Counted from the stretch's first letter, positions 35,172 through 44,180 are shown. The stretch is DNA of 64,000 nucleotides from Eutrophocola sp964601805 (GCA_964601805.1 CAZROW010000003.1:14132-78131); one strand, 5' to 3'. A program made the numbers and translations. Notes: a model not told the origin generated them from the letters alone.

Positions 35172-36563
35172 ATGAGCAAGAGCTTAGAAGACTTATTGCA
35201 AAGTGTTGACAGCCCGGTTGAGATGATGCGCAACTCAAAGATAGGCGCCTACGTCTATCCTGTTGTCGCTCCCGAATTCCACAACTGGCGCAGTGAACAA
35301 GAAGCATGGCGTGAATCAGCAGTACTGTTCGACCAGTCTCACCACATGGTAGACATCTACATCAAAGGTCCGGACGCTATCAAACTGCTGTCTGATACTG
35401 CCATCAACAGCTTTGAAAACTTCCCTGTCAACCGTGCCAAGCAGTACGTCCCTGTAAGCTACTCAGGTCACGTTATCGGTGACGGTATCCTGTTCCACCT
35501 GGCCCAGAACGAGCTGGTTTTTGTTGGTCGTGCACCTTCTGCCAACTGGATTCGCTTCCACGCTGAAACTGGCGGTTACGACGTTGAGATCATTCACGAT
35601 GATCGTTCTCCTTCACGTCCGATGGGTAAGCCGGTTCACCGTATTTCCTACCGCTACCAGATCCAGGGCCCGAACGCCTGGCCGATCATTGAAAAACTCA
35701 ATGGTGGTCCGGTTGAGCAGCTGAAGTTCTTCCACATGGCTGACATGAACATTGACGGCACCCGCGTACGCACACTGCGTCACGGTATGGCCGGTGCGCC
35801 TGGTCTGGAAATCTGGGGTCCATATGAAGAAGGCGAGCGCATCAAGAACGCCATTCTGGAAGCCGGTGAAGAATTCGGCATCGTGCCTGTAGGTTCTAAC
35901 GCCTACGCGTCCAACACCCTGGAGTCCGGCTGGATTCCATCTCCGCTGCCTGCTGTCTACTCCGATGACCGCATGAAGGCCTATCGCGAGTGGCTGCCAG
36001 CTGCCAGCTACGAAGGTACCGCTGCTATCGCCGGTTCCTACGTGTCTGACAACATCGAAGATTACTACACTACTCCTTACGAGCTGGGCTACGGTCCGTT
36101 CATCAAGTTTGACCATGACTTCATCGGCCGCGACGCCCTGGAAGCCATGCAGAATGATGATCATCGCAAGAAAGTGACATTCGCCTGGAACAGCGAAGAC
36201 GTGGTCAAGGCTTACGCTTCCCTGTTTGAGAAAGGTGAGCACGCCAAGTACATCAACATTCCTATTGCCAACTACGGCAACTCCTCTTTCGACACCATTC
36301 TGGGTGGCGACAAGGTGGTAGGTCTGTCCATGTTCTCTGGCTACAGCTACAACGAGCGCAGCTGTCTGTCCCTGGGTACTGTGGATTCTGACATCGAGAT
36401 CGGTACCGAAGTGGTCCTGGTCTGGGGTGAGAAGCCTGCTACCGAGAAGACTACTGTTGAAGCGAAGAGTACTTCCATCGAGATCCGTGCACGTGTCAGC
36501 CCGGTTCCCTATGCTGAAGTTGTTCGTGATTCCTACGTCGAAGGTTCATGGCGTAAGAAATAA
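35172..36563 (+). CDS. GcvT-fold THF-dependent O-demethylase, LigM/DesA-like
   Basis: A 463-residue aminomethyltransferase-fold protein. The N-terminal two-thirds resembles GcvT (WRESAVLFDQSHHMVDIYIKG, INSFENFPVNRAKQYVPVSY) with the long inserts of the vanillate/syringate demethylases LigM and DesA, which move a methoxy methyl group to tetrahydrofolate. The length fits these (about 460-470) and is longer than GcvT (~360). Codon choice leans to GGT/CGT/GCT-type codons unlike its neighbours, suggesting strong expression. An AGAGGA ribosome site precedes the ATG and a strong terminator follows. GlyA upstream shares the folate pool. The substrate is inferred, and DMSP or glycine-type substrates remain possible. 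Confidence 0.75.
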   Translation: MSKSLEDLLQSVDSPVEMMRNSKIGAYVYPVVAPEFHNWRSEQEAWRESAVLFDQSHHMVDIYIKGPDAIKLLSDTAINSFENFPVNRAKQYVPVSYSGHVIGDGILFHLAQNELVFVGRAPSANWIRFHAETGGYDVEIIHDDRSPSRPMGKPVHRISYRYQIQGPNAWPIIEKLNGGPVEQLKFFHMADMNIDGTRVRTLRHGMAGAPGLEIWGPYEEGERIKNAILEAGEEFGIVPVGSNAYASNTLESGWIPSPLPAVYSDDRMKAYREWLPAASYEGTAAIAGSYVSDNIEDYYTTPYELGYGPFIKFDHDFIGRDALEAMQNDDHRKKVTFAWNSEDVVKAYASLFEKGEHAKYINIPIANYGNSSFDTILGGDKVVGLSMFSGYSYNERSCLSLGTVDSDIEIGTEVVLVWGEKPATEKTTVEAKSTSIEIRARVSPVPYAEVVRDSYVEGSWRKK

Positions 36564-36580
36564 GAGATTTTCTCTTGTAA

Positions 36581-36608
36581 AAAAAGCCCGGCAATCGCCG
36601 GGCTTTTT
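36581..36608 (+). terminator. Rho-independent terminator of the LigM-like gene
   Basis: Stem AAAAAGCCCGGC / GCCGGGCTTTTT with AATC loop, followed by more T. It starts 17 bases after the stop codon. Confidence 0.93.
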
Positions 36609-36630
36609 TTTGCTTGAATATTACTTGCAT

Positions 36631-36710
36631 TGCCGGAGATTGCTGCGCAATTTCCGGCCTACAACGTGCCCCCTTCGTAGGCCGGAAATGGCCGTAAGGC
36701 CATCTCCGGC
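36631..36710. repeat. Inverted REP pair, family A (REPIN-like)
   Basis: Left copy 36631-36662 (minus orientation, GCCGGAGATTGCTGCGCAAT..CCGGCCTAC) and right copy 36677-36710 (plus orientation, GTAGGCCGGAAATGGC..). Only 14 bases separate the two GTAG heads. The pair fills the space between the LigM-like terminator and the convergent gene end. Confidence 0.88.
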
Positions 36711-36720
36711 GAATGATTGG

Positions 36721-37386
36721 TTAATCCTGGATGGGCAACAGTGGGGTGCGGCCTTCCGGCAAATGCTGGTCGATGGCGGTGAGCACCATGCCGACCATCA
36801 CGTAGTCCCCCATGATGGTGACCAGTTCCACCACGCCCTGTCTGCCAAACATGTCCACGGCTTCGGCAAACAGTGCCGAATCCAGGTGATGTTCGCGCAT
36901 GAGTTGTCGGCCGAGTTCAATAATCAGGTTTTCCGCTGCCGGCAGGCCCATGGGTTCCCGGTTGTGTTTGACGGTATCAACGGCTGCCTGTGATATGCCA
37001 AATTCCAGTGCGGCCGGTTCGTGGCCCGAGTACTCATACTGTTGCTGGATTTCAGATGCGGCAACCAGCACAGCCAGTTCAAAATACTTGCGTTCGATAA
37101 CGCCGTCATTGCGCAGGTAATTGTTCAGCTCACTCCAGAGTTCGGCAATTTTCGGGCTGTAGAGGGAAACAGACACGGGGCCGGTGGTGGGTGTCGGTCG
37201 ATTACCGACTACCTCGTCATAGGCCGCCTTGCCCTCTGCGCTCAGGTCTTCGCGCGAGAGCTGTGGCAGACGGGTCAGAGTCGTTGCATTGACGTCGTCA
37301 GGAAGGTTACGGGTTTGCGCCTGGGTTCCCGACATACCGAAAACCTGGGTACAGAGTAAAATCATTACTAGCCATTTCTTGGTCAT
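36721..37386 (-). CDS. Secreted carboxymuconolactone decarboxylase-like protein
   Basis: A 221-residue protein with a signal peptide (residues 1-24, ending GTQAQ). The mature part has the AhpD/carboxymuconolactone-decarboxylase helical core: RKYFELAVLVAASEIQQQYE followed by SGHEPAALEFGI. The CxxC redox pair of AhpD is missing; only the His remains, which points to a non-peroxidase role such as lactone or small-ring chemistry. Export is unusual for this family. It is 100 bases downstream of the unrecognised secreted protein on the same strand, and likely part of that group. Confidence 0.75.
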   Translation of the reverse strand: MTKKWLVMILLCTQVFGMSGTQAQTRNLPDDVNATTLTRLPQLSREDLSAEGKAAYDEVVGNRPTPTTGPVSVSLYSPKIAELWSELNNYLRNDGVIERKYFELAVLVAASEIQQQYEYSGHEPAALEFGISQAAVDTVKHNREPMGLPAAENLIIELGRQLMREHHLDSALFAEAVDMFGRQGVVELVTIMGDYVMVGMVLTAIDQHLPEGRTPLLPIQD

Positions 37387-37488
37387 TATTTTTTCCCTTT
37401 TTTAATCATTCAACAATCATTTCACTACATTAACAGTAAACAAGTGTTACAGCGACTGGACGAAAGCACAGTCACAAGGCGCCGTGCA

Positions 37489-38688
37489 TCACTCGAAATC
37501 AAAAATATTGGTTTCCACTTCCGGACGCTGCATGCCGTCCTCAAAATACTCTTCCCAGATTTTTGCCCAGGGCCGGTCATACCAGTCGGGAATTTTGTAG
37601 TCAATAACCGTACCGGGATTTACCGGCTGCAGGCGGCCTTCTATATTAAACAGGGTTTGTTGGCACTCTTTCCACTGGTAGCGCTGGTCCGAGTCCATCC
37701 CGGCGCGCCAGGTGTATTTCACATCCAGTTTCAGGGGGGCGACAAAAGCGGTGTCATCGTACATGGTGACAGTAAGCAGCAGGTTGTTGTCCTCATCGCG
37801 GGTGTAGATCTCGATGGCTTCAAAATCGCTGCTGTATTCGGGCAGGGCGTGGGACATCCACCAGCCCTGCACGTTCTTCGTCCAGGCGATCAGGGTTTCT
37901 CCGTCCCAGAAGCCGATGCTTTCACCGTACCACTGTGAAATGAGCGTGGCGTGCTCCTTGCCAATCAGTATCTGGCGCATGAAATTCAGGGCGGTGCCGG
38001 AAACCAGTTGTACCTGGTAGGGCGTCAGGGTGACCTGGATATCGCGAATGCCCTGGGCCCACCAGCGCACCATACCTTCCGGGTAGCAGGTGGCCGACAT
38101 CCATTGCGGGGAATTGCTGACACCAACATGGTACAGCGCCTGGGCGAAGCGCTGCTGGTATTCCGGAGTCAATGCCCGCATCAGGGTGCCCGACTGGATG
38201 TTGTTGCCAAAGGTCCACTGCTGTTGCTGCAGGGTGCGTGAATCGTAATACCCTTCCCAGGCCGGTGGCAGGTTTTCGCGATCATAGACTGTGGGTCCGC
38301 CATGGGCCTTTGCCTGTGCCATCAGGGCAGCATAGTGTTCTTCGGCAGAGGTATAGGGCAGGGGGCTGATGAGTTCATCAAACGAGAGTCCGTAGTCGCA
38401 GTCTCCCCACTGGCCAACGATGTTATCAATCCACAAATCGCCCACCTGCCTTGGTGAATGACACCGGGTATAGCGGGGGTCTTCCCAGTACCGGGCATCG
38501 AGATAGAAGTCAGTGGTGGTGAACAGGTCTACCGGCAGAGCTTCAATGCCCGGTGGTGGTTCATAGGCGTTGATTTCTGCCTGCAACTGAGGGGTAACCT
38601 GGGCCATGGCAGCAGATGAGAGCAACAACGTTGCTCTCACTGCGACCTTAACGGCTTTGGCCAGGATACCCGTGATGCTGGTTGTCAT
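37489..38688 (-). CDS. Exported protein of unknown function (399 aa)
   Basis: I start at the ATG at 38688 (MTTSITGILAKAVKVAVRAT), which gives a signal peptide ending SAAMA. Residues upstream would lie inside the membrane-fusion gene. The mature protein is rich in Trp and Tyr and contains several Cys (RYTRCHSPRQVG, GQWGDCDYG), a DGETLIAWTKNVQGWWMSH block and WKECQQTLFNIEG near the end. I do not recognise the family, and no catalytic motif stands out. It begins 25 bases after the stop of the DoxX-DUF805-like gene on the same strand, so the two are very probably made together. Confidence 0.7.
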   Translation of the reverse strand: MTTSITGILAKAVKVAVRATLLLSSAAMAQVTPQLQAEINAYEPPPGIEALPVDLFTTTDFYLDARYWEDPRYTRCHSPRQVGDLWIDNIVGQWGDCDYGLSFDELISPLPYTSAEEHYAALMAQAKAHGGPTVYDRENLPPAWEGYYDSRTLQQQQWTFGNNIQSGTLMRALTPEYQQRFAQALYHVGVSNSPQWMSATCYPEGMVRWWAQGIRDIQVTLTPYQVQLVSGTALNFMRQILIGKEHATLISQWYGESIGFWDGETLIAWTKNVQGWWMSHALPEYSSDFEAIEIYTRDEDNNLLLTVTMYDDTAFVAPLKLDVKYTWRAGMDSDQRYQWKECQQTLFNIEGRLQPVNPGTVIDYKIPDWYDRPWAKIWEEYFEDGMQRPEVETNIFDFE

Positions 38689-38713
38689 CTTTGCTGCAAT
38701 ACCAGGTCGGTTC

Positions 38714-39934
38714 TCAGGTACCACCAACCGGTGAGGAGTCTTTACCGGAAGCTGCGGCACCCCATACCACGAACCCGGCAGTCACAAGCAGGGCGCACCA
38801 GGAGAACAAATCGTTAACCGACTCGTTGAAGCTGGTGCCGGCCACCGATTCGCTGAAACTGAAATAGCCGAGCCAGATGTCGAAATACATCAGCATCATC
38901 ATCACGGGAATAAACAGCCACCAGGGGTGCTGTCCCATGTCGCGAAAGCGCCGGATGAGCAGGGTAAATAGCGGGTACAGGAGGACAAACATGGAGAAGA
39001 TGCCGGACCCTCCAGGAACGTAGTAGGAATAGAAAGCGATGCTGACCAGCACGGTGGCCATGGCCGGAATATAGTCGTCCTTGCTGGTTGTGCCATCGTT
39101 ATTGACCATCAATGCATCGTAATTGGCCGTCCCGGGTTCTTCGCCAACGGCAAAGGAATAGCGTTGCAGGACATCCCTGTAGTACGGCAGGTAGGCCAGC
39201 ATCAACAAGCCATTGAGGCCGAATACCACCAGCGCACCAAGGGACGACACCAGGGACTGGTCAAGGAACAGTCCCCAGAACAGGGCATTGGCGCTGATCA
39301 TCATCTGTACGCACAGGGCCGCCGGTACCATGATATTGGCCAGCAGCAGCACGCCGGCGACCAGTTGCACCACGAGAGCGACATGCAGCAACCTGGAATT
39401 GGTCAGCGAGGTCATCAGCATCTCGGACAATGGCTGTGATCCTGCGGGGGGTGAGGACAGAAACAGGACGTAGACTGAATACAGCACCACCAGTGCACCC
39501 AGGACAAGCCGGGCACCCATGACCAGTTGTTTACGCTCGTTCACTTCGGTTTTCACGGTGAACATGGGCAGGTAGTACTTGTAGTAGGCCAGGCACAACA
39601 GGGAGTTGCACAGCAGCGTTGCATAGCCGAAGGTTGACGCGCCCGAAGTCCAGCCTTCCAGCGGTGCATCCCAGTAGAACACGCCAAAGGATACCGGCAG
39701 GCAAATCAGCAGCGCCAGCGGCGTAAAGAAACCGAACAGTGCGCCGATGCCGGCGATCAGCTCCACCCCCTTGACGATGTCGAACAGCCGACTGTCCAGC
39801 AGGGCAACAATCAGTTCCATGCTCAGGGGTTGTGATCCCATGGGCTGTGGAAACAAGGGAAGAAAATGATTAAGGCCGGCAGGAATCATCCAGGCCGCGA
39901 AGATCAAACGAACAAACCAGACTGCATATTTCAT
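38714..39934 (-). CDS. Multi-pass membrane protein: tandem DoxX-like repeats fused to a DUF805-like domain
   Basis: A 406-residue inner-membrane protein with about 10-11 hydrophobic helices. Residues ~1-125 and ~135-265 look like two copies of a DoxX-like four-helix unit: each has GSQPLS, then LL..SRL and VEL(I/V)AG-type segments (VKGVELIAGIGALFGFFTPL versus ALVVQLVAGVLLLANIMVP). The last part (~285-385) contains IRRFRDMGQHPWWLFIP, which resembles the RR..D.G....WW motif of DUF805 proteins. Function is unknown. DoxX-type proteins handle quinone or thiol redox and the secreted partner downstream may be its substrate or partner; that is inference. Confidence 0.7.
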   Translation of the reverse strand: MKYAVWFVRLIFAAWMIPAGLNHFLPLFPQPMGSQPLSMELIVALLDSRLFDIVKGVELIAGIGALFGFFTPLALLICLPVSFGVFYWDAPLEGWTSGASTFGYATLLCNSLLCLAYYKYYLPMFTVKTEVNERKQLVMGARLVLGALVVLYSVYVLFLSSPPAGSQPLSEMLMTSLTNSRLLHVALVVQLVAGVLLLANIMVPAALCVQMMISANALFWGLFLDQSLVSSLGALVVFGLNGLLMLAYLPYYRDVLQRYSFAVGEEPGTANYDALMVNNDGTTSKDDYIPAMATVLVSIAFYSYYVPGGSGIFSMFVLLYPLFTLLIRRFRDMGQHPWWLFIPVMMMLMYFDIWLGYFSFSESVAGTSFNESVNDLFSWCALLVTAGFVVWGAAASGKDSSPVGGT

Positions 39935-40320
39935 GGAGCCCCCCGTACGTTAAAACGTACTTATAGTTGTAATAGTTTTTATTGGCGACCACATTGCATG
40001 GCCTTTTGTGTTGAAAGAAGCTTAACACCTGTTCCGGGTTTTGTAACTGACTGCCAGGATTCCTTGTAGCGTTCATGCCGGAGATGGCCCTTGGGGCCAT
40101 TTCCGGCCTACAAATGCCCGACTTAATTATGTAGGCCGGAAATTGCGCAGCAATCTCCGGCAAAAAATCCATTCCAGGTACTCAAGGCCTATAACGGCAA
40201 CACAATTCGCATTGCCTCTGCCGAACAAACATAATCTCTCTGGACGGGCCTGCATGAGCGGTTTATTCTGCTAGCCGGCCATCTATAAAAACAACAAGGC
40301 AAACTGCAAGGGGACTCCAG
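39935..40320. other. Divergent intergenic region with REP pair
   Basis: About 386 bases between the DoxX-like gene and the divergent 40321 membrane gene. It contains the REP pair at 40075-40161 and presumably both promoters. The repeat ACGTTAAAACGT (39948-39959) beside the DoxX-like start is a perfect 12-bp palindrome and may be an operator. Confidence 0.45.
40075..40161. repeat. Inverted REP pair, family A (REPIN-like)
   Basis: Left copy 40075-40111 (minus orientation, ATGCCGGAGATGGCCC..CCGGCCTAC) and right copy 40131-40161 (plus orientation, GTAGGCCGGAAATTGCG..). The gap between the heads is 19 bases. The outer arms match other pairs, as expected for REPINs. Confidence 0.87.
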
Positions 40321-41058
40321 ATGAATACCACCATCGCAACAACACCGGGTGTATCAGCCACCTTCAGGCCTTCTTTCTATTTTTACATGACCCTGCTGAT
40401 GGCTTTCTTTGTCTTCGGTGGCTTCAGTATGACTTACTGGTATCCCATGGCTGCCGGCACCTTTCCGCCGGCGCCGCCGGTCGTGCACTTTCATGGCCTG
40501 GTCTACTCCAGCTGGATGATCCTGCTGGTGGTGCAGGCGTTGCTGGTCAATGTGCGCAATGTCGCATTGCATCGCAGCCTGGGCACCTTTGGCATCGCGT
40601 TGGCTACCCTGGTCATTGTGATGGGGTCCCTGATAACCATCCTGGGCGCCCGCGGTGTGGCTCGTGTGCCTAACGACGGCATCTTCCTCGGTATTTTTGC
40701 GGTGACCGGTTTTGGTTTGTTGTTTACGTTGGCGATACGCAACGTGCGCAAGCCGGAAGTACATAAACGCCTTATCCTTCTGGCTATGCTACCCATCCTG
40801 CCGCCGGGCATTCACCGCCTCTACATGGTGCCGCTGGGGTTGAACGGCTTTCCGGTCGTGGCCATGTACATCACGCTTAACCTGATGGCGCTGGCCATCC
40901 TCTTTCAGGAGTGGCGCCAGCACAAAACCATCAATACATACACCTGGATTGGTGTCGGCTGGATCGTGTTCCAGCAGATCATGCATGCGACCTTCATCAA
41001 TACGGAAATGTATTTCGATATCCAGGCCTGGGTAGGCAGTCTCGCGGTATACCGCTAG
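40321..41058 (+). CDS. Seven-helix membrane protein of unknown function
   Basis: A 245-residue inner-membrane protein with about seven transmembrane helices. Conserved-looking features are HFHGLVYSSWMILLVVQALL (His in helix two), ALHRSLGTFG, EVHKRLILLAMLPILPPGIHRL and a late HATF. The paired membrane histidines recall haem-binding or DUF2306-like proteins, but I cannot assign it. It is a single gene, converging on the ABC permease with 14 bases between the stops. No regulator is adjacent. Confidence 0.7.
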   Translation: MNTTIATTPGVSATFRPSFYFYMTLLMAFFVFGGFSMTYWYPMAAGTFPPAPPVVHFHGLVYSSWMILLVVQALLVNVRNVALHRSLGTFGIALATLVIVMGSLITILGARGVARVPNDGIFLGIFAVTGFGLLFTLAIRNVRKPEVHKRLILLAMLPILPPGIHRLYMVPLGLNGFPVVAMYITLNLMALAILFQEWRQHKTINTYTWIGVGWIVFQQIMHATFINTEMYFDIQAWVGSLAVYR

Positions 41059-41072
41059 ACCGGTGGCTGGCC

Positions 41073-42215
41073 TCAGTCCAGCCGCTTCCTGAACTTCAGG
41101 GTGGCAATCAATAACCCGATCACCGTAAAGCCCAGCAGGAACAGGGCATCCTCCTGCACATTTTCCACACTGGCACCGCGTAACACCACGCCACGAATGA
41201 TGCGCAGAAAATGCGTGGCCGGCAGTACCTCGGCTATCCACTGTGCCAGTTCCGGCATGCCCTCGTAGGGAAACATGAAGCCAGATAACAGGATGGAGGG
41301 CAGCAGGATGAAGACCGTCATCTGCATGGCCTGCAACTGGGTTTTGGCGATGGTTGAAATGATGAGGCCCAGGGTCAGGCTGGCGGCGATGAAGAGCAGG
41401 GTGGCGATGACAATCTGGCTGATGGCACCGTTGATCGGGACACGGAAGACAAGGTGGCCCAGGCCCAGGATGATGCTCATCTGCACCAGCCCGATGAGGA
41501 TGTAGGGAATGATCTTGCCCAGCATCAGCTCCAGCGAATGCACAGGGGTGGTGATCAGCAGTTCCAGGTTGCCGCGTTCGCGTTCGCGGACGATGGCCGT
41601 GGAGGTGAACAGGATCATGGTCATGGTCAGGATGATGGCCAGCAATCCCGGGACGATATTCACCGCGGTGCGCTGTTCCGGGTTGAAGTACTGCACCACT
41701 TCAAAAGTAGGCGCCGGCGGCAGGGCAGTACCTCGCGCCAGGTCTGTCAGCGGCATGGAGCGCAGGCTGCGAATGCTGGAGGCAACAATGGTGTCGGAGC
41801 CATCCACCAGCCATTGCCCCAGGGGGCGCGGATCCATATCCCCTGCGGAGCTGCCGCCACCGGCTGCCTGCTGGCTTTGTACCATGCGCTGGTCGAGATC
41901 CCGCGGCAACACCAGCACGGCGCGCACATCGCCATCGGTAATGCCCTGTTCAGCAGCCTGCACGGAATCGTAAACGGCCGTGAACTCCACAACCTGTGTC
42001 GCCAGCACGGCGGCACTGATACTGCGCGAGGCATAGCTTTGTGCCTCGTCAAGCAGGCCGGCGGGAATGTGGCGCACGTTGGTATTGATGGCATAGCCGA
42101 ACAGCAGCAGCTGGATCAGTGGAATCATCACGACCATGCCGAAAGTCAGCCTGTCACGCGAGAGTTGCCTGAACTCCTTGAAGGTGATGGCACTGATGCG
42201 CAGCAGTGAGTTCAC
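41073..42215 (-). CDS. ABC-2 type exporter permease (YbhR/YbhS-like)
   Basis: A 380-residue permease of the ABC2_membrane family. It has an N-terminal helix, a large periplasmic domain (~50-175), then five helices. Marks are TFGMVVMIPLIQLLLFGYAIN, REREGNLELLITTPV-like text (RERERGNLELLITTPVHS) and IPYILIGLVQMSIILGLG. It starts with GTG at 42215, overlapping the restored stop of the ATPase gene (GTGA), so translation is coupled. With the ATPase and the HlyD-like lipoprotein it would form a YbhFGRS-type exporter of drugs or hydrophobic compounds; only one permease gene is present, so a homodimer is likely. Confidence 0.9.
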   Translation of the reverse strand: MNSLLRISAITFKEFRQLSRDRLTFGMVVMIPLIQLLLFGYAINTNVRHIPAGLLDEAQSYASRSISAAVLATQVVEFTAVYDSVQAAEQGITDGDVRAVLVLPRDLDQRMVQSQQAAGGGSSAGDMDPRPLGQWLVDGSDTIVASSIRSLRSMPLTDLARGTALPPAPTFEVVQYFNPEQRTAVNIVPGLLAIILTMTMILFTSTAIVRERERGNLELLITTPVHSLELMLGKIIPYILIGLVQMSIILGLGHLVFRVPINGAISQIVIATLLFIAASLTLGLIISTIAKTQLQAMQMTVFILLPSILLSGFMFPYEGMPELAQWIAEVLPATHFLRIIRGVVLRGASVENVQEDALFLLGFTVIGLLIATLKFRKRLD

Positions 42216-43140
42216 AGTATTTCCTCATCCGTTGAGGTGACAAAGACGTCCTCCAGCGAGGGGCGCACCACGCGCAGTTCAAAATCGCCGCTGCTGATCG
42301 CAGATTGCTGCTGCATCCATGCCAGGGCTCACTGACCCCATCATCTACCAGTACGCGCAGGCGGATGCCCTGCTGGGCAGCGGAAATGATTTCGGGCAGC
42401 TCAACCAGGTCCTTTTTGAGTTGCCTGAGTCCACTGCCGCCGATCTCCACGACATTGGCACCCATCTCGTCCATCAACTCCTGGGGGCTGCCATCAGCGC
42501 GCTTCTTGCCATTGGCCAGGATGGCCAGGCCGTGGCAGCGCTCGGCTTCGTCCATGTAGTGGGAGGACACCAGGATGGTGGTGCCGGCATCGCTCAGGTC
42601 GAAGAGTTTTTCCCAGAACTCGCGGCGGTTTTCCGGGTCTACCGCCGAGGTTGGTTCATCGAGAAACAGCAATTCGGGTTCGTGGATGGTGGCGGCTGCC
42701 AGGCCAAGGCGCTGTTTCTGGCCGCCGCTCATGGTATCGGCCAGTTGTCGCTTCTGGTCATTTAATTCGTAAAGCTCCAGGAGGGAGGCCACACGCTGTT
42801 TTTCATCGCGGCCATGCACGCCATAGATTTTCGCCATGAAACGCAGGTTTTCCTCCACGGTGAGATCACCATAGAGGGAAAATTTCTGGGTCATGTAACC
42901 AATGCGCCGGCGCAGGGCTTCGGCCTGGGCCGGCAACTTCAGGCCCAATACATTGATCTCGCCGCTATCCGGGTTAAGCAGGCCGGTGAGCAGGCGAATA
43001 CTCGTGGACTTGCCGGAGCCGTTGGGACCGAGAAAGCCATAGATACAACCTTTGGGAATTTGCAAATCGAGACTGTCGACGGCTTTCAGGTCGCCGAAAC
43101 TGCGTGTCAGCCCCGTTGCTTCTATGGCCATCTCCGTCAT
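42212..43140 (-). CDS. ABC exporter ATPase with a frameshift in its C-terminal codons
   Basis: An ATPase of the YbhF/CcmA type: Walker A LGPNGSGKST near 38-47, signature TMSGGQKQRLGLA, Walker B LLFLDEPTSAVD, then ILVSSHYMDEAERCHG. The uninterrupted frame runs on to about 42154 with a nonsense tail (WHGCSSNLRSAAAILNC). One base lost or gained near 42310-42325 restores the family's normal ending FELRVVRPSLEDVFV then TSTDEEIL and a TGA at 42214-42212 that overlaps the permease GTG. So either this is a real mutation or a base error in the assembly. If real, the C-terminal ~35 residues are altered and the exporter may be impaired. The HlyD-like gene ends nine bases upstream. Confidence 0.82.
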
Positions 43141-43149
43141 GGCAAGCCC

Positions 43150-44109
43150 TCAGGGCAGGATGACTTGTGCCGGCAAACCGGATGGCAGTCCAGCGGCATC
43201 ATCACCAAGCTGCACTTCGGCCAGGTACATCAGGCGGGAGCGCTCTTCCCGGTTGAGCGCGTAGTAGGGGGTGAAGGCCGGTTCCACCGAAACCCAGCGC
43301 ACGGTACCGGAAAGGGCTTGCTCGATACCATCGACCCTGACCTGAAGTGTGTCACCGACACTGACCTGGGCGCGCACCGGCTCGGGAATATAGGCACGGG
43401 CAAAAGGCGGGCCTTCAGCCAGCACCACGGCCAGGGGAGCACCCACGTAAACCCGTTCTCCTTCGTTCCAGGGCAGGTTGTCCAGGATGCCATCACGGGT
43501 GGCATGGACGGTGAGGTTGTCCAGGTTCTGGCGCTCGCGATTCAGTTGGGAAATAGCGGCGTTGAGCTGGGCCTCGGCCAGGCGGATGTCTTCCGGGCGC
43601 GTGCCGGCGTTAAGCAGGCGTAACTGGTCTTCGGCTTCGTTCAGGGCGGCCTGTCGGGCGTCGCGACGACTGTTTGCGGTTTCCAGTTCGGCAGCCGGTG
43701 CCAGTTGCTGGTTGACCAGCCTTTCGGTACGACGAATGTCCTGCGTGATTTCCTGCAGGGTGGCGCGTGCTGCTTCCACACGGGCTTCTGCGGCCATGAT
43801 CTCTTCTTCCCGGGCGCCGTTGCGCAGCTTTTCCAGGTTGGCCTCATACTGCTGGACATCGGCTTCCGCCCTGGCGACGACGGCCTGTTGCAGGCTGTCA
43901 TCCAGTTGCACCAGCAGGTCGCCACGTGATACGGTGCTGCCTTCCCGAATTGGCAGGGCAGTGATGACTTCTGCGGCCGTGGCAGATAGGGTGATGCGGT
44001 CGCGTTCCAGTGTGCCCAGGGCCACGGTGGACTCGTTTGACTCACCGCAGGCACAGAGCAACAACAGCAATGCGGTGTTAACCAGAATCCTGTTGTGTTG
44101 ACCTGTCAT
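43150..44109 (-). CDS. HlyD-family membrane-fusion lipoprotein of the ABC exporter
   Basis: A 319-residue adaptor with a lipoprotein signal (hydrophobic stretch ending LLCAC; likely lipidated Cys21). The biotinyl/lipoyl-like half (TALPIREGSTVSRGDLLVQL) is followed by long coiled-coil arms (~70-185, Ala/Glu/Arg-rich) and the second lipoyl half with a beta barrel (ATRDGILDNLPWNEGERVYV). This is the YbhG/HlyD_D23-type adaptor linking an inner-membrane ABC exporter to an outer-membrane channel. ATPase and permease genes follow at once. A TolC-like partner is not in the window. Confidence 0.9.
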   Translation of the reverse strand: MTGQHNRILVNTALLLLLCACGESNESTVALGTLERDRITLSATAAEVITALPIREGSTVSRGDLLVQLDDSLQQAVVARAEADVQQYEANLEKLRNGAREEEIMAAEARVEAARATLQEITQDIRRTERLVNQQLAPAAELETANSRRDARQAALNEAEDQLRLLNAGTRPEDIRLAEAQLNAAISQLNRERQNLDNLTVHATRDGILDNLPWNEGERVYVGAPLAVVLAEGPPFARAYIPEPVRAQVSVGDTLQVRVDGIEQALSGTVRWVSVEPAFTPYYALNREERSRLMYLAEVQLGDDAAGLPSGLPAQVILP

Positions 44110-44146
44110 GGGGTCCTCCCATACTTGCGCAGATTACAGGTAAAAA

Positions 44147-44168
44147 AAAGCGGCCTGTCGGCCGCTTT
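44147..44168 (-). terminator. Rho-independent terminator of the PQQ dehydrogenase gene
   Basis: Perfect stem AAAGCGGCC / GGCCGCTTT with a 4-nt loop; the minus strand continues in T residues. It is 12 bases past the dehydrogenase stop codon and separates it from the exporter operon. Confidence 0.9.
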
Positions 44169-44180
44169 AATAGTAACTGA

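Noticed and set aside
42305..43623. Plus-strand frames opposite the ABC exporter genes
   Set aside because: They are mirror frames of the ATPase and HlyD genes without recognisable motifs.
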